In this document: positions 35,432 through 47,306 of the stretch, piece by piece
Layout of the letters: each line of letters opens with the position of its first letter
How positions within the stretch are numbered: position 1 is the first letter of the stretch
NCBI GenBank assembly: GCA_963761755.1
Contig: CAVXIC010000012.1
Coordinates: 310,001-374,000, forward strand
DNA: 64,000 nucleotides
Direction: 5' to 3'
From: CAJXVA01 sp963761755
GTDB lineage: Bacteria; Myxococcota_A; Polyangia; Nannocystales; Nannocystaceae
Notes under the pieces: generated by a model
The model's input: only the letters and a program-made list of their open reading frames with translations
Told to the model about the DNA's origin: nothing
The model's database searches: none
Translations under genes and position numbers: made by a program

Positions 35432-37594
35432 ATGCGTCCTCTCCGAGCTGTCGTGATCTGCTCCGTGTTGGCCCTGGGTTGCGACTCGGCCACCAAGCCT
35501 GCCTCCACCAAGTCCGCGCCGGCGACCCAGGCGAAGGTCGACGAGGCCGCCGACGCGTCGGTGAAGCCGCAGGACGCCGAGCCACCGGTCGACGGCCCGA
35601 CGGCACCCGACGCCCCCGAGGCCGACGACGACTTCGAGTACTTCGCCGAGCAGTTCGCCGATCTTCGCATCCTCCGCTACCGGGTACCGGGGTTCGAGGC
35701 TCTGCCCCTCCAGCACAAGAAGTTGGTCTACTTCTTGTCTCAGGCGGCGCTCTCGGGGCGCGACATGATCTGGGACCAGAACTACCGCCACAACCTGGCC
35801 ATCCGCCACACCCTCGAGGCTCTCCATGCCGGCTACGGCGGCGACAAGACGAGCGAGGACTGGAAGAAGCTGACCGAGTACACCAAGCGGGTGTGGTTCA
35901 GCAACGGCATCCATCACCACTACTCGATGAAGAAGATGATGCCGGAGTTCTCCAAGGCGTTCTTCGAGGAGGCGGTCAAGGGACTCGACGCCTCCACGCT
36001 GCCCCTGGCGCAGGACGAAGACGTCGACGCGCTGCTCGCCAAGATCTCGCCGGCGATGTTCGACCCGAAGGTCGACGCGAAGCGGGTCAACCTCGATCCC
36101 AAGGCCGACCTGGTCGCATCGTCGGCGACGAACTTCTACGGGCCCAACGTCACCCAGAAGGACGTGGAGAAGTTCTACGCGGACATGAAGGCTGCCGATC
36201 CAGCGCGGCCGGTGTCCTTCGGTCTCAACAGCCAGCTCGTCAAGGAAGACGGCAAACTCGTCGAGCGGCCGTGGAAGGTCGGCGGCATGTATGGGCCGGC
36301 GATCTCCGAGATCGTGGGCTGGCTGAAGAAGGCGGTGGCGGTGGCCGAGAGCGAGCCGCAGAAGACCGCGCTCGAGCAGCTCATCGCCTTCTACGAGACC
36401 GGGGACCTGGCGACCTTCGACGCCTACTCGATCGCGTGGGTCGCGGACACGCAGTCGCGCGTCGACGTGGTCAACGGCTTCATCGAGGTCTACGGCGACC
36501 CGATGGGCTACCGCGGGGCGTTCGAGTCGGTGGTCAGCATTCGAGACCTCGAGGCCAGCAAGCGCATCGAGACGATCTCGAAGTCGGCGCAGTGGTTCGA
36601 GGACAACTCCTCCATCCCAGCGGAGTACAAGAAGGAGTCGGTCAAGGGCATCTCGGCCAAGGTGATCACCGTGGTGACCGAGGCCGGCGATGCGGCCCCC
36701 TCGACGCCGATCGGCATCAACCTGCCCAACGCCAACTGGATCCGGGCCGAGCACGGATCGAAGTCGGTGAACTTGGGCAACATCGTGCATGCCTACGACA
36801 GCAGCAAGAAGGCCGGGGGCGTCCTGGAAGAGTTCTCGATCTCCCAGGAAGAGGTTGCTCGCTCCAAGAAGTGGGGCGACTACGCCGACACCCTGCATAC
36901 CGACATGCACGAGGTCATCGGGCACGCGTCGGGCAAGCTGGGCGAGGGCGTCGGAACGCCCAAGGAGACGCTCAAGAACTACAGCTCCACGCTCGAGGAG
37001 GCGCGGGCCGACCTCGTCGCCCTGTACTACCTGCTCGATCCCAAGCTGATCGAGATCGGCGTGATGGAGGACCTCGAGACCGGCCGCGCCGCGTACGACG
37101 ACTACATTCGCAACGGCTTGATGGTCCAGCTGGCGCGGCTCGAGCTCGGCGAAGACCTCGAGGAAGCCCACATGCGCAACCGACAGATGATCGCGAAGTG
37201 GGTCCTCGAGCAAGGCAAGGCCGACAACGTCATCGAGCAGAAGGTGCAGGACGGCAAGACCTACTTCGTGGTCAACGACTACGACAAGCTGCGCGCGTTG
37301 TTCGGATCGCTGCTCTCCGAGGTGCAGCGGATCAAGTCCGAAGGCGACTACAAGGCTGGCAAGGCGCTGGTCGAGACCTACGGCGTCAAGGTCGATCCCA
37401 AGCTGCACGAAGAGGTCAAGACGCGCTACGAGTCGCTGAAGATCGCCCCGTACGCGGGCTTCATTCAGCCCAAGCTCGTGCCGGTGATGGAGGGAGACGC
37501 GATCACGGACGTGAAGATCGAGTATCCCGAGGACTTCACGACCCAGATGCTCGAGTACGGCGAAGCGTACGGCTTCTTGCCGACGAGCAACTGA
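35432..37594 (+). CDS. Dipeptidyl-peptidase III-like metallopeptidase (M49), lipoprotein
   Basis: A 720-residue zinc peptidase exported as a lipoprotein (signal ending SVLALGC, followed by an acidic Pro/Ala linker). The M49 motifs are present: HEVIGH at residues 493-498 (the six-residue HEXXGH variant specific to the family) followed by ASGKLGEG, and EEARAD at 522-527, which supplies the third zinc ligand. The preceding region (NLPNANWIRAEHGSKSVNLGN-like) is also characteristic. Most DPP III enzymes are cytoplasmic and cleave dipeptides from N-termini of oligopeptides; a surface-attached form would suit predatory nutrition. ATG 35432 gives the lipobox. The gene ends 10 bases from a convergent lipoprotein gene. 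Confidence 0.9.
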   Translation: MRPLRAVVICSVLALGCDSATKPASTKSAPATQAKVDEAADASVKPQDAEPPVDGPTAPDAPEADDDFEYFAEQFADLRILRYRVPGFEALPLQHKKLVYFLSQAALSGRDMIWDQNYRHNLAIRHTLEALHAGYGGDKTSEDWKKLTEYTKRVWFSNGIHHHYSMKKMMPEFSKAFFEEAVKGLDASTLPLAQDEDVDALLAKISPAMFDPKVDAKRVNLDPKADLVASSATNFYGPNVTQKDVEKFYADMKAADPARPVSFGLNSQLVKEDGKLVERPWKVGGMYGPAISEIVGWLKKAVAVAESEPQKTALEQLIAFYETGDLATFDAYSIAWVADTQSRVDVVNGFIEVYGDPMGYRGAFESVVSIRDLEASKRIETISKSAQWFEDNSSIPAEYKKESVKGISAKVITVVTEAGDAAPSTPIGINLPNANWIRAEHGSKSVNLGNIVHAYDSSKKAGGVLEEFSISQEEVARSKKWGDYADTLHTDMHEVIGHASGKLGEGVGTPKETLKNYSSTLEEARADLVALYYLLDPKLIEIGVMEDLETGRAAYDDYIRNGLMVQLARLELGEDLEEAHMRNRQMIAKWVLEQGKADNVIEQKVQDGKTYFVVNDYDKLRALFGSLLSEVQRIKSEGDYKAGKALVETYGVKVDPKLHEEVKTRYESLKIAPYAGFIQPKLVPVMEGDAITDVKIEYPEDFTTQMLEYGEAYGFLPTSN

Positions 37595-37604
37595 GCGTCG
37601 CGGG

Positions 37605-38594
37605 TCAGTAGCTCAAGGAGACCTCGCGGCACAGCAGGCGGATGCGGACGGCGAAGCTGTTCGTCTCCGTCTGCACGCCGGTGGCGATGGTCCCCGCGGG
37701 GCACTGCACTGGACCCCACGTCGATCCCCCATTGCCACCCTGCAGGGGTTCCCACGCGGTGGGAGACGTCTCGAGTTCGTACGCGCCGGGGTCTCCGACC
37801 GTCTCGAGGTCGGCGCATCGGATCTGGAGTCCGTCCATCACGTCCCCGGCGTGGCCTCGCAGGGCAACGATGGCTTGGTCGTCGGCGCACTGCGACAGCC
37901 ACGGGCCACCGCCATCGAACTGCCCATGCGTCGGCAGGGCCGTCGTGGGATCGTCGGTCCGGAACGCGGGCGGGTCCTGATTGCTCAGCCGGGCGGGCTG
38001 ACAGAGGCCTCCGACGACCCCGATCCACGCCTCTGGCGCGGTGAGGAATCCACCGAGGCCGACGAGCACGTGATCTCCAGGGCAGTTCTCGGTCGCGTTC
38101 TGAATGCCGGTGGAGCTTTCCCCGCCCTCGAGGTCGGTCTCGAAGGTCGCACCGAACGAGAGCCCCGCGGGCCCGATGACGCATGAACTCGCGCAGCCGT
38201 CGAGCTCGTCATCGTTGGCGTCGTCGCAGGCCTCTCCCCGGTCCTGCTCGCCGTCCCCGCACCCTCGTTGGATGGTGCCTCCCGTGGTCGTACCGTCCGC
38301 GGGGCCGGAGGTCGGTTCGTCCCCGGTGTCCGTCGAGGTCGAGCCGAGGGCATCCGTCGCGCTCGCGTCCGGGTCCGTCGTCGAATCAGGCGTCGTCGTC
38401 GAGGTCGCCGCGGAGGTGGAATCCGAAGCCGTCCGGCCGGTTCGACCGCCGCTGTCGTCTCGCGCGTCGCCGTCACCTCCCGTGTCCGCCGCGCCGGAGC
38501 TGCCTCCGTCTTCGTTGGCGGACACGAACCCGCCGCAGCCCCCAACGAACCCCCCGAGCGCAACGGCGACCCACCGACCCGATCTCGACCCCAT
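37605..38594 (-). CDS. Lipoprotein with myxococcus cysteine-rich repeat
   Basis: A 329-residue predicted lipoprotein. The signal ends VGGCGGFV; a Thr/Ser/Asp/Gly-rich linker of about 90 residues (TSTDTGDEPTSGPADGTTTGG) follows, as common in surface lipoproteins of Nannocystaceae. Next is one myxococcus Cys-rich/DUF4215 repeat: GCGDGEQDRGEACDDANDDELDGCASSC. The remaining ~180 residues are beta-rich with paired Cys (ENCPGDHVLVGLGGF, RCADLETVG, QCPAGTIATGVQ). They resemble the carbohydrate-binding-like modules that begin CPxGxxxxG. ATG 38594. Function is unknown; an adhesive or binding role is a guess. Confidence 0.82.
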   Translation of the reverse strand: MGSRSGRWVAVALGGFVGGCGGFVSANEDGGSSGAADTGGDGDARDDSGGRTGRTASDSTSAATSTTTPDSTTDPDASATDALGSTSTDTGDEPTSGPADGTTTGGTIQRGCGDGEQDRGEACDDANDDELDGCASSCVIGPAGLSFGATFETDLEGGESSTGIQNATENCPGDHVLVGLGGFLTAPEAWIGVVGGLCQPARLSNQDPPAFRTDDPTTALPTHGQFDGGGPWLSQCADDQAIVALRGHAGDVMDGLQIRCADLETVGDPGAYELETSPTAWEPLQGGNGGSTWGPVQCPAGTIATGVQTETNSFAVRIRLLCREVSLSY

Positions 38595-38606
38595 TGGTCG
38601 AGACTA

Positions 38607-41324
38607 TCAGGTCGGGGTCGGTGGGGTCGGCGTGGGCATGGGGGCGATGACGGTGTTCTCGACCGGATGCGGCGGATCATCGACGGTGCGATATCGAGCC
38701 GTGCCGGCATGCGCGCGGTCGGCCTGGATGACCCAGATGCCATCGAGCGCGGCGAGGTCGATCCGATCGCCGCGCTCGGGGTCTCCCTGCCCGACGAAGA
38801 GTCGACGTTCGCCTCGCTCGTCGCTCATCTCGACGGCTGCCAGCACTCGGCCCCGTGTGCGCAGGGCGAGCGCGAGTTCGGAGAAGGTGACCGAACCCGC
38901 GCCGTCGGAGGCCTCCAGACGCGTGAACGACTGGCCCCACGGCGAGAGCAGCTCTCCGAAGATGGTCGTGAAGCTGGGCACCACGATCGACTGGAACATG
39001 AAGAACGCCCGGATCTCGTGCAGCGAGTAGACCGCGACGTTGTCGCGACCCATGGCGCGGTAGCGTCGGTCGAGGCGGTGCGCGAGCTCGGCGTTGACCA
39101 GCTCTGCCACGACCGTCTGCGTCGAGGTCTCCGAGAGGTGGTCCCGCAGGTGCTCGAGTTTCATCAGCGCGGTCGCGGTGGTCGCGTCGGACCCGTGCCG
39201 CAGCGACGAGGTCAAGATGACCGCGTCCATCTGTGGCGCGGTGCCGAAGTCCCTGGGCAGGCGCATCAGCTGACGGGAGGAGGTCCAGTCTCCGGTCTCG
39301 ATGATGACGCGGCCGACCGCCCCGCCGCCGCCGCTGCCGGGGATGCACTGGAACTCGTCCTCGCGGCCGGGCATGCGCTCGAAGGTGCCGCGAAGCCCCT
39401 CGAGCAGGCCCGTACGCACCAGGTTGCTGTGCCCTTCGATCGCGTCGATCGCCGCGGTCTTGGCCGCGTCGTCTTCGACCAAGACCATCACCTCGCCGAG
39501 CGGTTCGGCCGTGAGGATCGCTTCGATCAGGTTGACCGTGGCCGGCCGGAAGCCGCAGACCAACACCTTGCGCAGCGGGTTGGAGGGCTCCGCCGAGAAG
39601 TCCGGCATCGCGAACGCAGGCGGCGGTATCGGCGTGCTGTGCAGCGGTCGGTGTCTGAGCTCGTCCGCGAAGTCGGCGGTACTCTGGTGGTCGGCGGCCA
39701 ACGCCACGAAGCCGCACATGCGCTCGTCTGGATGCAAGGCGCCCGCATCGGGCGCAGGGTTGAGCACCACCCTCGCCGGTGCATCAGGGCTCGCGCCCGT
39801 CGCCATCAGCGCGCCGATCGGAATGACCCGTCGGGCGGGCGGGCGGGGCAGTCCCTGCACGACCATGGCCTCGAGCGCGTCGTGGGGCGGGGGCAGGGCC
39901 GGAACGCCGCCGGCGGTCTCGGAGCGCCGGTAGTCGTACATGTACAGCTCGTATCCCGTGGAGGCCACGATGCTGACGAACAGATCGAGCGCGCGAGACC
40001 GGCGCGCGACGGCGAACGCGAACAGTGCCAGCAGGCGCTCGGTGGGCACGATGCGGGCGTCGACCCGTCCCGAGGCGCGCGCGATGGCCTTCTGCGCCGC
40101 GCCGATGTTGCTCTCATCGACGATCTCCGCGATGAGATGGGTGCGCGCGGACTGGTCGCGTTCGGCGACCTCACGAAGGCGCTCGACGATCGTCAGCAGG
40201 GTCCGCACGGTCTCGTCGTCGGGGGCGTCGTCCTCGGCGTCGGCGAGCAGCACCACCCGCCGGGCCAGCGGCACGTCCGCGCGGTGGATGAACGCCTCGT
40301 CGTCTTCGTCGGTGTTCTCGCGATAGATGATGCGTGCGAACTGCGGCTCGCGCAGGAAGGGCGGGGGCTCGGCGTCCCGGCCGACGACGACGAACTCGCG
40401 TTGCTGTCGCGCGCGCTTGCGGAACTCTCGAAGGCCGCGAACACTGAACAAGCGCGCGCCGGTGGGAATGAGCTTGCGGTACTCGCCCACGACCTCGTCC
40501 AACAGGGCCCGGGTCGGGTTGGTCAGGTTCAGCAGGACGGTGTGTCCCTTCAGACCCGGGGAGCGCAGCTGTCCGAGGTCCATGACCTCCGAGACCGCAT
40601 CGGTCCCGATCCCGATGAGGAAGCTGACGAGGAACAGCCCAAAGAAGGTCAGCAAGATGCTGACCAGGAGCGTGCCGGTGTCGTGCGGAGAGGCGAGCAT
40701 GTTGCCGGGGTCTCCGATCTGCCGCAGCGCCCAGTACATGCGCACCCAGAACACGCGGTCGTGTGCGTCCCCGATGTCACCATCCCCATCGAAGTCATCG
40801 CCGACCGCATCGGTGGCGTGATCGAGCATCACCGTGCCCGCAAAGGTCATCATGCCGACCGCCGCGAACATCAGGAACAGCTGCCGGCCACGCTCGCGGC
40901 GCTGCAGGACCGCCCAGAGGTCGGTGACCAGCGGAGACCAGTACCGCAGCAGCATGACCGTCCGGGTGAGCCGGAAGACGCGCAGCCACCGCGTCCTCTT
41001 GACCTGGTCCCACGGCAGGAAGGAGAGCAGCGCGACGAGGTCGACGAGCAGCAGCAGGGCGTCGAGCCGATGGGGAAGCGTCCAGCCGACCGCCGTCGGG
41101 TCGCGGCGCCGGTCCACGGACTCTGCCCGGAACGCCAAGAGCGTGCGCGCCAGGAATTCGGGCACGAAGACGGTGAGGAAGACCGCGTCGTTGGTGTGCA
41201 TCCACTCGTGCGGAATGAGGCTGATGATGATGACCAGGCTCAGCACCACGCGCGTCACCAAGTGGTTCAGCAGGTACTCGAGCTGGCCAACCCATCCGTC
41301 GCGACGCGCGCTGTTGCGGGGCAC
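38607..41324 (-). CDS. CASTOR/POLLUX-like ion channel with RCK domains and Asp-rich pore loop
   Basis: About 905 residues. The N-terminal ~240 residues contain four to six transmembrane segments, an Arg-rich S4-like helix (RTRWLRVFRLTRTVMLLRYW) and a pore region around YWALRQIGDPGNMLAS. The canonical GYG filter is absent. Between the pore-preceding helix and the pore helix lies an Asp-rich loop (DDFDGDGDIGDAHD) resembling a calcium-binding turn. The cytoplasmic part holds two Rossmann-like RCK-type regions (LKGHTVLLNLTNPTRALLDEV...; LRKVLVCGFRPATVNLIEAIL), the arrangement of plant CASTOR/POLLUX and related bacterial channels. GTG 41324 is chosen because longer forms overlap the divergent radical SAM gene. 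Gating by ligand binding to the RCK ring is expected. Confidence 0.82.
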   Translation of the reverse strand: MPRNSARRDGWVGQLEYLLNHLVTRVVLSLVIIISLIPHEWMHTNDAVFLTVFVPEFLARTLLAFRAESVDRRRDPTAVGWTLPHRLDALLLLVDLVALLSFLPWDQVKRTRWLRVFRLTRTVMLLRYWSPLVTDLWAVLQRRERGRQLFLMFAAVGMMTFAGTVMLDHATDAVGDDFDGDGDIGDAHDRVFWVRMYWALRQIGDPGNMLASPHDTGTLLVSILLTFFGLFLVSFLIGIGTDAVSEVMDLGQLRSPGLKGHTVLLNLTNPTRALLDEVVGEYRKLIPTGARLFSVRGLREFRKRARQQREFVVVGRDAEPPPFLREPQFARIIYRENTDEDDEAFIHRADVPLARRVVLLADAEDDAPDDETVRTLLTIVERLREVAERDQSARTHLIAEIVDESNIGAAQKAIARASGRVDARIVPTERLLALFAFAVARRSRALDLFVSIVASTGYELYMYDYRRSETAGGVPALPPPHDALEAMVVQGLPRPPARRVIPIGALMATGASPDAPARVVLNPAPDAGALHPDERMCGFVALAADHQSTADFADELRHRPLHSTPIPPPAFAMPDFSAEPSNPLRKVLVCGFRPATVNLIEAILTAEPLGEVMVLVEDDAAKTAAIDAIEGHSNLVRTGLLEGLRGTFERMPGREDEFQCIPGSGGGGAVGRVIIETGDWTSSRQLMRLPRDFGTAPQMDAVILTSSLRHGSDATTATALMKLEHLRDHLSETSTQTVVAELVNAELAHRLDRRYRAMGRDNVAVYSLHEIRAFFMFQSIVVPSFTTIFGELLSPWGQSFTRLEASDGAGSVTFSELALALRTRGRVLAAVEMSDERGERRLFVGQGDPERGDRIDLAALDGIWVIQADRAHAGTARYRTVDDPPHPVENTVIAPMPTPTPPTPT

Positions 41325-41404
41325 GGCGGGAGGATACCGCCTCGGCGGCGGGCCCGCGCTCGGCAAAGGCCCCCGCAGAGGGCTCGGCCTGCTACAAGAG
41401 GCGG

Positions 41405-43531
<2,127 letters not shown>

Positions 43532-43609
43532 GGCTCGAGCCTTCTCTTCGGCCTCGGCTTCGCCACTTTGGTCGGGTGTATGGAGCCCCGGTCGCTCTCA
43601 GGGCGGAGA

Positions 43610-45922
43610 TCACCCCTCGTCGTGCGTTGCGCGGACCAGCTCTCGTCGGCGCTTGCGCGTCGCTTCGTCGGGGCTGTGGAGCAGCAGCTCTTCGGCCAGG
43701 CGTCGTGCCTCGTCCAGGGCCGGCGGATCGCCGCGCTGCAGAAGCAGCCGGACCCGAAGCTCCTCCAGCTGGGCTCGGTCCCGAGGCGGGAGGTCTCCGA
43801 GCGGGACGGCATCGAGGGCCGCCAGACCGGCGATTGGGCCATCACGGAGTACGGTCGCCCGAACCACCGCCAGGTGGGCACCTCCGTACGCGGGGTCGGT
43901 GGCACGGGCCAGCTGCGCGAAGTGCAGAGCCAGGGCGCCGTTGCGCCGTTCCGCCGCGAGTTGGCTGCGGACGAGCAGCGGGACCGGGTCGTCGAGGTGG
44001 GTTCGGCTGCGGTGCTCGGCCATCGCGTCGGCGTGGGCGGGGGCCCCAGCCTCCCTCAGCCCGCGAATCACGGCCGAGAAACCTCTCAGGCGCGACGGGG
44101 TGACCGGCTCGACCTGCTCGGGGTCAGGGTAGCGTCGGAGAAGGTAGGCGATCAGCTCGGGCGGGGCCGGGGTGTGGACGCGGTCCAGGGCGGCGGCGAA
44201 GGCCGAGTCTCTGCCGGCCCGGTCCCCGAGCCGGGACTCGGTCTCCGACAGCATCAGCCAGGCGTCGATCGAGCCCGGGCGGACGCGGGTCGCGAACGCG
44301 GCGTGGCCGACCGCTTCCTTCAGGTCGCCACGCTCCAGCGCTCTGCGGGCCGCGACCGCATGCAGGCCGCCATCGAGCGGGCGCCAGCGAAGGGCGTCTT
44401 CGACGTCGACCACGCCCTCGGCGACCGCCTGGTCGGTGGCGGCACCGCGGGTCCAGGTGTGTGGCGCGAGGAGCAGGACGCCCAGCGCTCCGACGAGCCC
44501 CACCACCGGAGCGGTCCGCTCGAGCCAGCGGCGGTGGATCCGAGCTCGCCCGTGGGGCGTGAGTGCGCCGACCAGGGCGAGCAGCGGCGCGGCCACCCCG
44601 ATGAACTCCAGCGAGAAGTCCACCAGGGCCTGCAGGGCCAGGGCCAGTACGCCGAGCAGCAGCAGTGCGCGCGCCTTCCGCTCGCGTCGAGATCCCTGGC
44701 GGTGGAGCGCGCGAGCCCACCACCAAAGGCCCGCCAGGAGCACGGCACCGCCGACCAGCGGGCCCCACTCCACGAGGGCGGTCACCGGGACCGACTCCAG
44801 ATGGGTGAAGACGCGGTCGCGTCCGGGGTTCTCCAGCGCGAACAGATCGATGAAGGTGCCTCGGCCGGTGCCCGCGAGCGGGCTGCGGCCGATGAGTGGG
44901 AGTGCGTCGATGGCGGGGCCCAGCTTCTCTTCGTAGACCGCGGCCGGATCGTCGAACAGCGTGATCAGCTCTCGCCAGGCCCCGTGCCGTCCGATCGCGA
45001 TGGTGAGCCCCACCAGCGCCGAGACGCCGAGGATCATCGGACCCCGCCGCACCCGTCGCGACTTCGATCCTCGCTCGGCGGGGACGCGCCGCACGGCGAG
45101 CACCAGCCCGATCGGGCCGACGATCGCGAGGGCCAGCAGGGCGCCGCGGGAGAGGGACAGCAGCAGGGCGGGAAGCAGCACGGCGATCGCGGCCAGCATC
45201 GCCAGCCCCCGATCGCGTCGCTGCTCGGCCCTCGCCGCATCGCGGGCCGTCCGAGCGCCATCGAGTTGATCGACGGCGAGCGCCGCGGCAGCGAACAGCG
45301 CCAGCAGCAGGAGGCCGGATTGGTGGTTGGGGTTGACGAAGGTGCCCATCAGCGCGGTCCGGGTACCCGGGAGCACGTCGTGGGGCGCATAGAGGCCGTA
45401 GATTTTCGTGGCGTCCACGAGCGTGTGCACGAACCCGATGCAGGCGACCGTCGAGCCGCACCCCGCCACCGCGGCTGCGCTCAGCCTCCACGACAGCTGG
45501 GCGGCAGCAAGGGTCAGACCTGCCAAGCCCACCAAGCGAATGCTCTCCATACCCGTGTCCGCCGGACGCACCGAGAGGCCTGGCGTGGGGCGGACGTCGG
45601 CCGAGCCCAACGCCTCGGCGACCCACGCTTGCAACTCGGGCGCCACCACCCCTCGCAAACCAGGAATCGGAACGACCGCCATCGCCGTCCACCCGGCCAG
45701 AGCGAGCAGCACCCACGCCGGCCAGGGGCGGATCAGATCGTCCTTCGAGCGGCGACACAGCCAGAACAGCAGCGCGCCCACCACCGCCATCCACCCCGCG
45801 AGTACGATCGGGTGGACACCGCCCAGCGCCAGGCCCGGTCCGGCGACGGCCAGCCCGAACAGCCCTCGCGTCCACGGGATCCTCCCGGAGGACGTTCGCT
45901 GCGCATCACTCACCGCTCGCAC
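43610..45922 (-). CDS. O-antigen ligase/polymerase family membrane protein with TPR tail
   Basis: A 770-residue protein. About twelve transmembrane segments lie in residues 1-490; the Wzy_C/O-antigen ligase hallmarks are the FVNPNHQSGLLLLALFAA segment with conserved Asn-His and a large periplasmic loop carrying Arg/Gly-rich GTGRGTFIDLF. The C-terminal ~280 residues are soluble, with TPR-like helices (HAVAARRALERGDLKEAVGHAAFATRVRPGSIDAWLMLSETESRLG). TPR tails are known in exopolysaccharide polymerases of this family. It faces away from the rest of the cluster. Start GTG 45922 or 45913. It polymerises or ligates glycan at the outer face of the inner membrane. Confidence 0.87.
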   Translation of the reverse strand: MRAVSDAQRTSSGRIPWTRGLFGLAVAGPGLALGGVHPIVLAGWMAVVGALLFWLCRRSKDDLIRPWPAWVLLALAGWTAMAVVPIPGLRGVVAPELQAWVAEALGSADVRPTPGLSVRPADTGMESIRLVGLAGLTLAAAQLSWRLSAAAVAGCGSTVACIGFVHTLVDATKIYGLYAPHDVLPGTRTALMGTFVNPNHQSGLLLLALFAAAALAVDQLDGARTARDAARAEQRRDRGLAMLAAIAVLLPALLLSLSRGALLALAIVGPIGLVLAVRRVPAERGSKSRRVRRGPMILGVSALVGLTIAIGRHGAWRELITLFDDPAAVYEEKLGPAIDALPLIGRSPLAGTGRGTFIDLFALENPGRDRVFTHLESVPVTALVEWGPLVGGAVLLAGLWWWARALHRQGSRRERKARALLLLGVLALALQALVDFSLEFIGVAAPLLALVGALTPHGRARIHRRWLERTAPVVGLVGALGVLLLAPHTWTRGAATDQAVAEGVVDVEDALRWRPLDGGLHAVAARRALERGDLKEAVGHAAFATRVRPGSIDAWLMLSETESRLGDRAGRDSAFAAALDRVHTPAPPELIAYLLRRYPDPEQVEPVTPSRLRGFSAVIRGLREAGAPAHADAMAEHRSRTHLDDPVPLLVRSQLAAERRNGALALHFAQLARATDPAYGGAHLAVVRATVLRDGPIAGLAALDAVPLGDLPPRDRAQLEELRVRLLLQRGDPPALDEARRLAEELLLHSPDEATRKRRRELVRATHDEG

Positions 45923-46066
45923 GATACCGCGGGTCGTGGCGGCGACTTGGGCGAGAGCGGGCCTGGCGGGCTGTGGCCCGTGATGCGATGTCTCGCAGGT
46001 CGAAGCCGTCGAGTTGGCGCAGTTCGCTCGGCCCGCCAGCGGGCATCTGAGCTATACCGAGGCTCG

Positions 46067-47260
46067 ATGCTCGCGATCGATGGTGGCTCGCCCGTCCGCT
46101 CCAAACCCTGGCCCGCGTGGCCGCAGTTCGAGCCGGACGAGATCGCGGCCGCCACCGAGGTGTTGGCCAGCGGGCGCGTGAACTACTGGACCGGCGACGT
46201 GGGGCGTACCTTCGAGAGGGCCTTCGGCGATGCGATCGGGGTCGCGCACGGCATTGCGGTCGCCAACGGCACCGTGGCGCTGGAGCTGGCGTTGCGGGCT
46301 CTGGAGATCGGTCCCGGCGACGAGGTGGTGGTGCCCAGCTGCACCTTCGTCGCCACGGCCAGCGCCGTGCTCTCGGTTGGCGCAACACCCGTATTTGCCG
46401 ACCTGTGCGATCGCAGCGGCAATCTGACCCCCGAGTCGGTCGACGCCGTGGCCACCGAGCGCACCCGCGCTGTGATCGCGGTGCACCTCGGTGGCTGGCC
46501 GGTCCGGGTCCGCGAGCTGGCGGCTCTGTGCCGAGACCGAGGCTGGCGACTCCTCGAGGACTGCGCTCAGGCCCACGGCGCTACGGTCGACGGGGCGAGC
46601 GTGGGGTCGTTCGGCGACGTCGCGGCCTTTTCCTTCTGCCAGGACAAGATCATGACGACCGCTGGCGAGGGCGGCATGATCGTCACCGACGACCCGGCGC
46701 TGGCACGCCGCATCTGGAGCGCGAAGGACCACGGCAAGAGCTGGGAAGCGGTGTACGAGCGCCGGCACCCGCCTGGGTTTCGGTGGCTGCACGACGAGCT
46801 TGGCACCAATGCCCGCATGACCGAGCTGCAGGCCGCGGTGGGGCTGCGCCAGCTGGCCAAGCTGCCCGGCTGGGTCGAGCGACGGCGTCACAACGCCGAT
46901 CGGCTGCGCAATGCGCTCGCCCACCACCGGGCGCTGTGGGTGCCCGAGCCTCCCCAAGGGGTGGCGTCCTCGTACTACCGCCTCTATGCGCGGGTGCGCC
47001 CCGACGCGCTCGCCGAGGGCTGGACGCGCGACCGGGTCATGGTCGCGCTGGAGGCCGAAGGGCTGCCGTGCCGGGTGGGGAGCTGCGCGGAGATCTACCG
47101 GGAGCGGGTATTCGACGGCCTCCCGCGGCCGTCCCACCCGGTCGCGGCGAGGCTGTGGCAAGTGGTGCTGGCGTTCACGACCCATCCGACGATCACCGAC
47201 GCCGACCTCGACGATGCGGCCTCCGCGATCGACCGGGTGATGGCCGCGGCAGGGCGCTGA
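46067..47260 (+). CDS. DegT/DnrJ/EryC1 family sugar aminotransferase
   Basis: A 397-residue PLP enzyme. Diagnostic regions: GVAHGIAVANGTVALELALRAL near the N-terminal domain, EVVVPSCTFVATASAVLSVGATPVF, the PLP-contacting LLEDCAQAHGATV, and the Schiff-base Lys 194 in FSFCQDKIMTTAGEGGM. The usual pattern is SF...K, with an active enzyme predicted because the Lys is present. Such enzymes transfer an amino group from Glu to C4 or C3 of a keto-sugar nucleotide. With the downstream dehydratase it could make UDP-4-amino-4,6-dideoxy-GlcNAc. ATG 46067 is natural; much longer open frames upstream run through the opposite-strand gene and are not real. Confidence 0.93.
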   Translation: MLAIDGGSPVRSKPWPAWPQFEPDEIAAATEVLASGRVNYWTGDVGRTFERAFGDAIGVAHGIAVANGTVALELALRALEIGPGDEVVVPSCTFVATASAVLSVGATPVFADLCDRSGNLTPESVDAVATERTRAVIAVHLGGWPVRVRELAALCRDRGWRLLEDCAQAHGATVDGASVGSFGDVAAFSFCQDKIMTTAGEGGMIVTDDPALARRIWSAKDHGKSWEAVYERRHPPGFRWLHDELGTNARMTELQAAVGLRQLAKLPGWVERRRHNADRLRNALAHHRALWVPEPPQGVASSYYRLYARVRPDALAEGWTRDRVMVALEAEGLPCRVGSCAEIYRERVFDGLPRPSHPVAARLWQVVLAFTTHPTITDADLDDAASAIDRVMAAAGR

Positions 47261-47263
47261 AAC

Positions 47264-47278
47264 TTTCCGTCACGGAAA
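47264..47278. promoter_or_regulatory. Perfect 15-bp dyad in the gap before the phosphoglycosyltransferase gene
   Basis: TTTCCGT-C-ACGGAAA is a perfect inverted repeat with a one-base centre. It lies 4 bases after the aminotransferase stop and 28 bases before the next GTG. A related TCACGGAA sequence occurs in the other larger gap of the cluster (49658-49665). It is a candidate operator; no regulator is identified. Confidence 0.5.
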
Positions 47279-47306
47279 CCCGTCCGAGCTCGGACCAACC
47301 GACGAC

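Noticed and set aside
43568..46066. A long in-frame plus-strand extension ahead of the aminotransferase gene.
   Set aside because: It lies opposite the ligase/polymerase gene and is low-complexity; the DegT family starts at ATG 46067.
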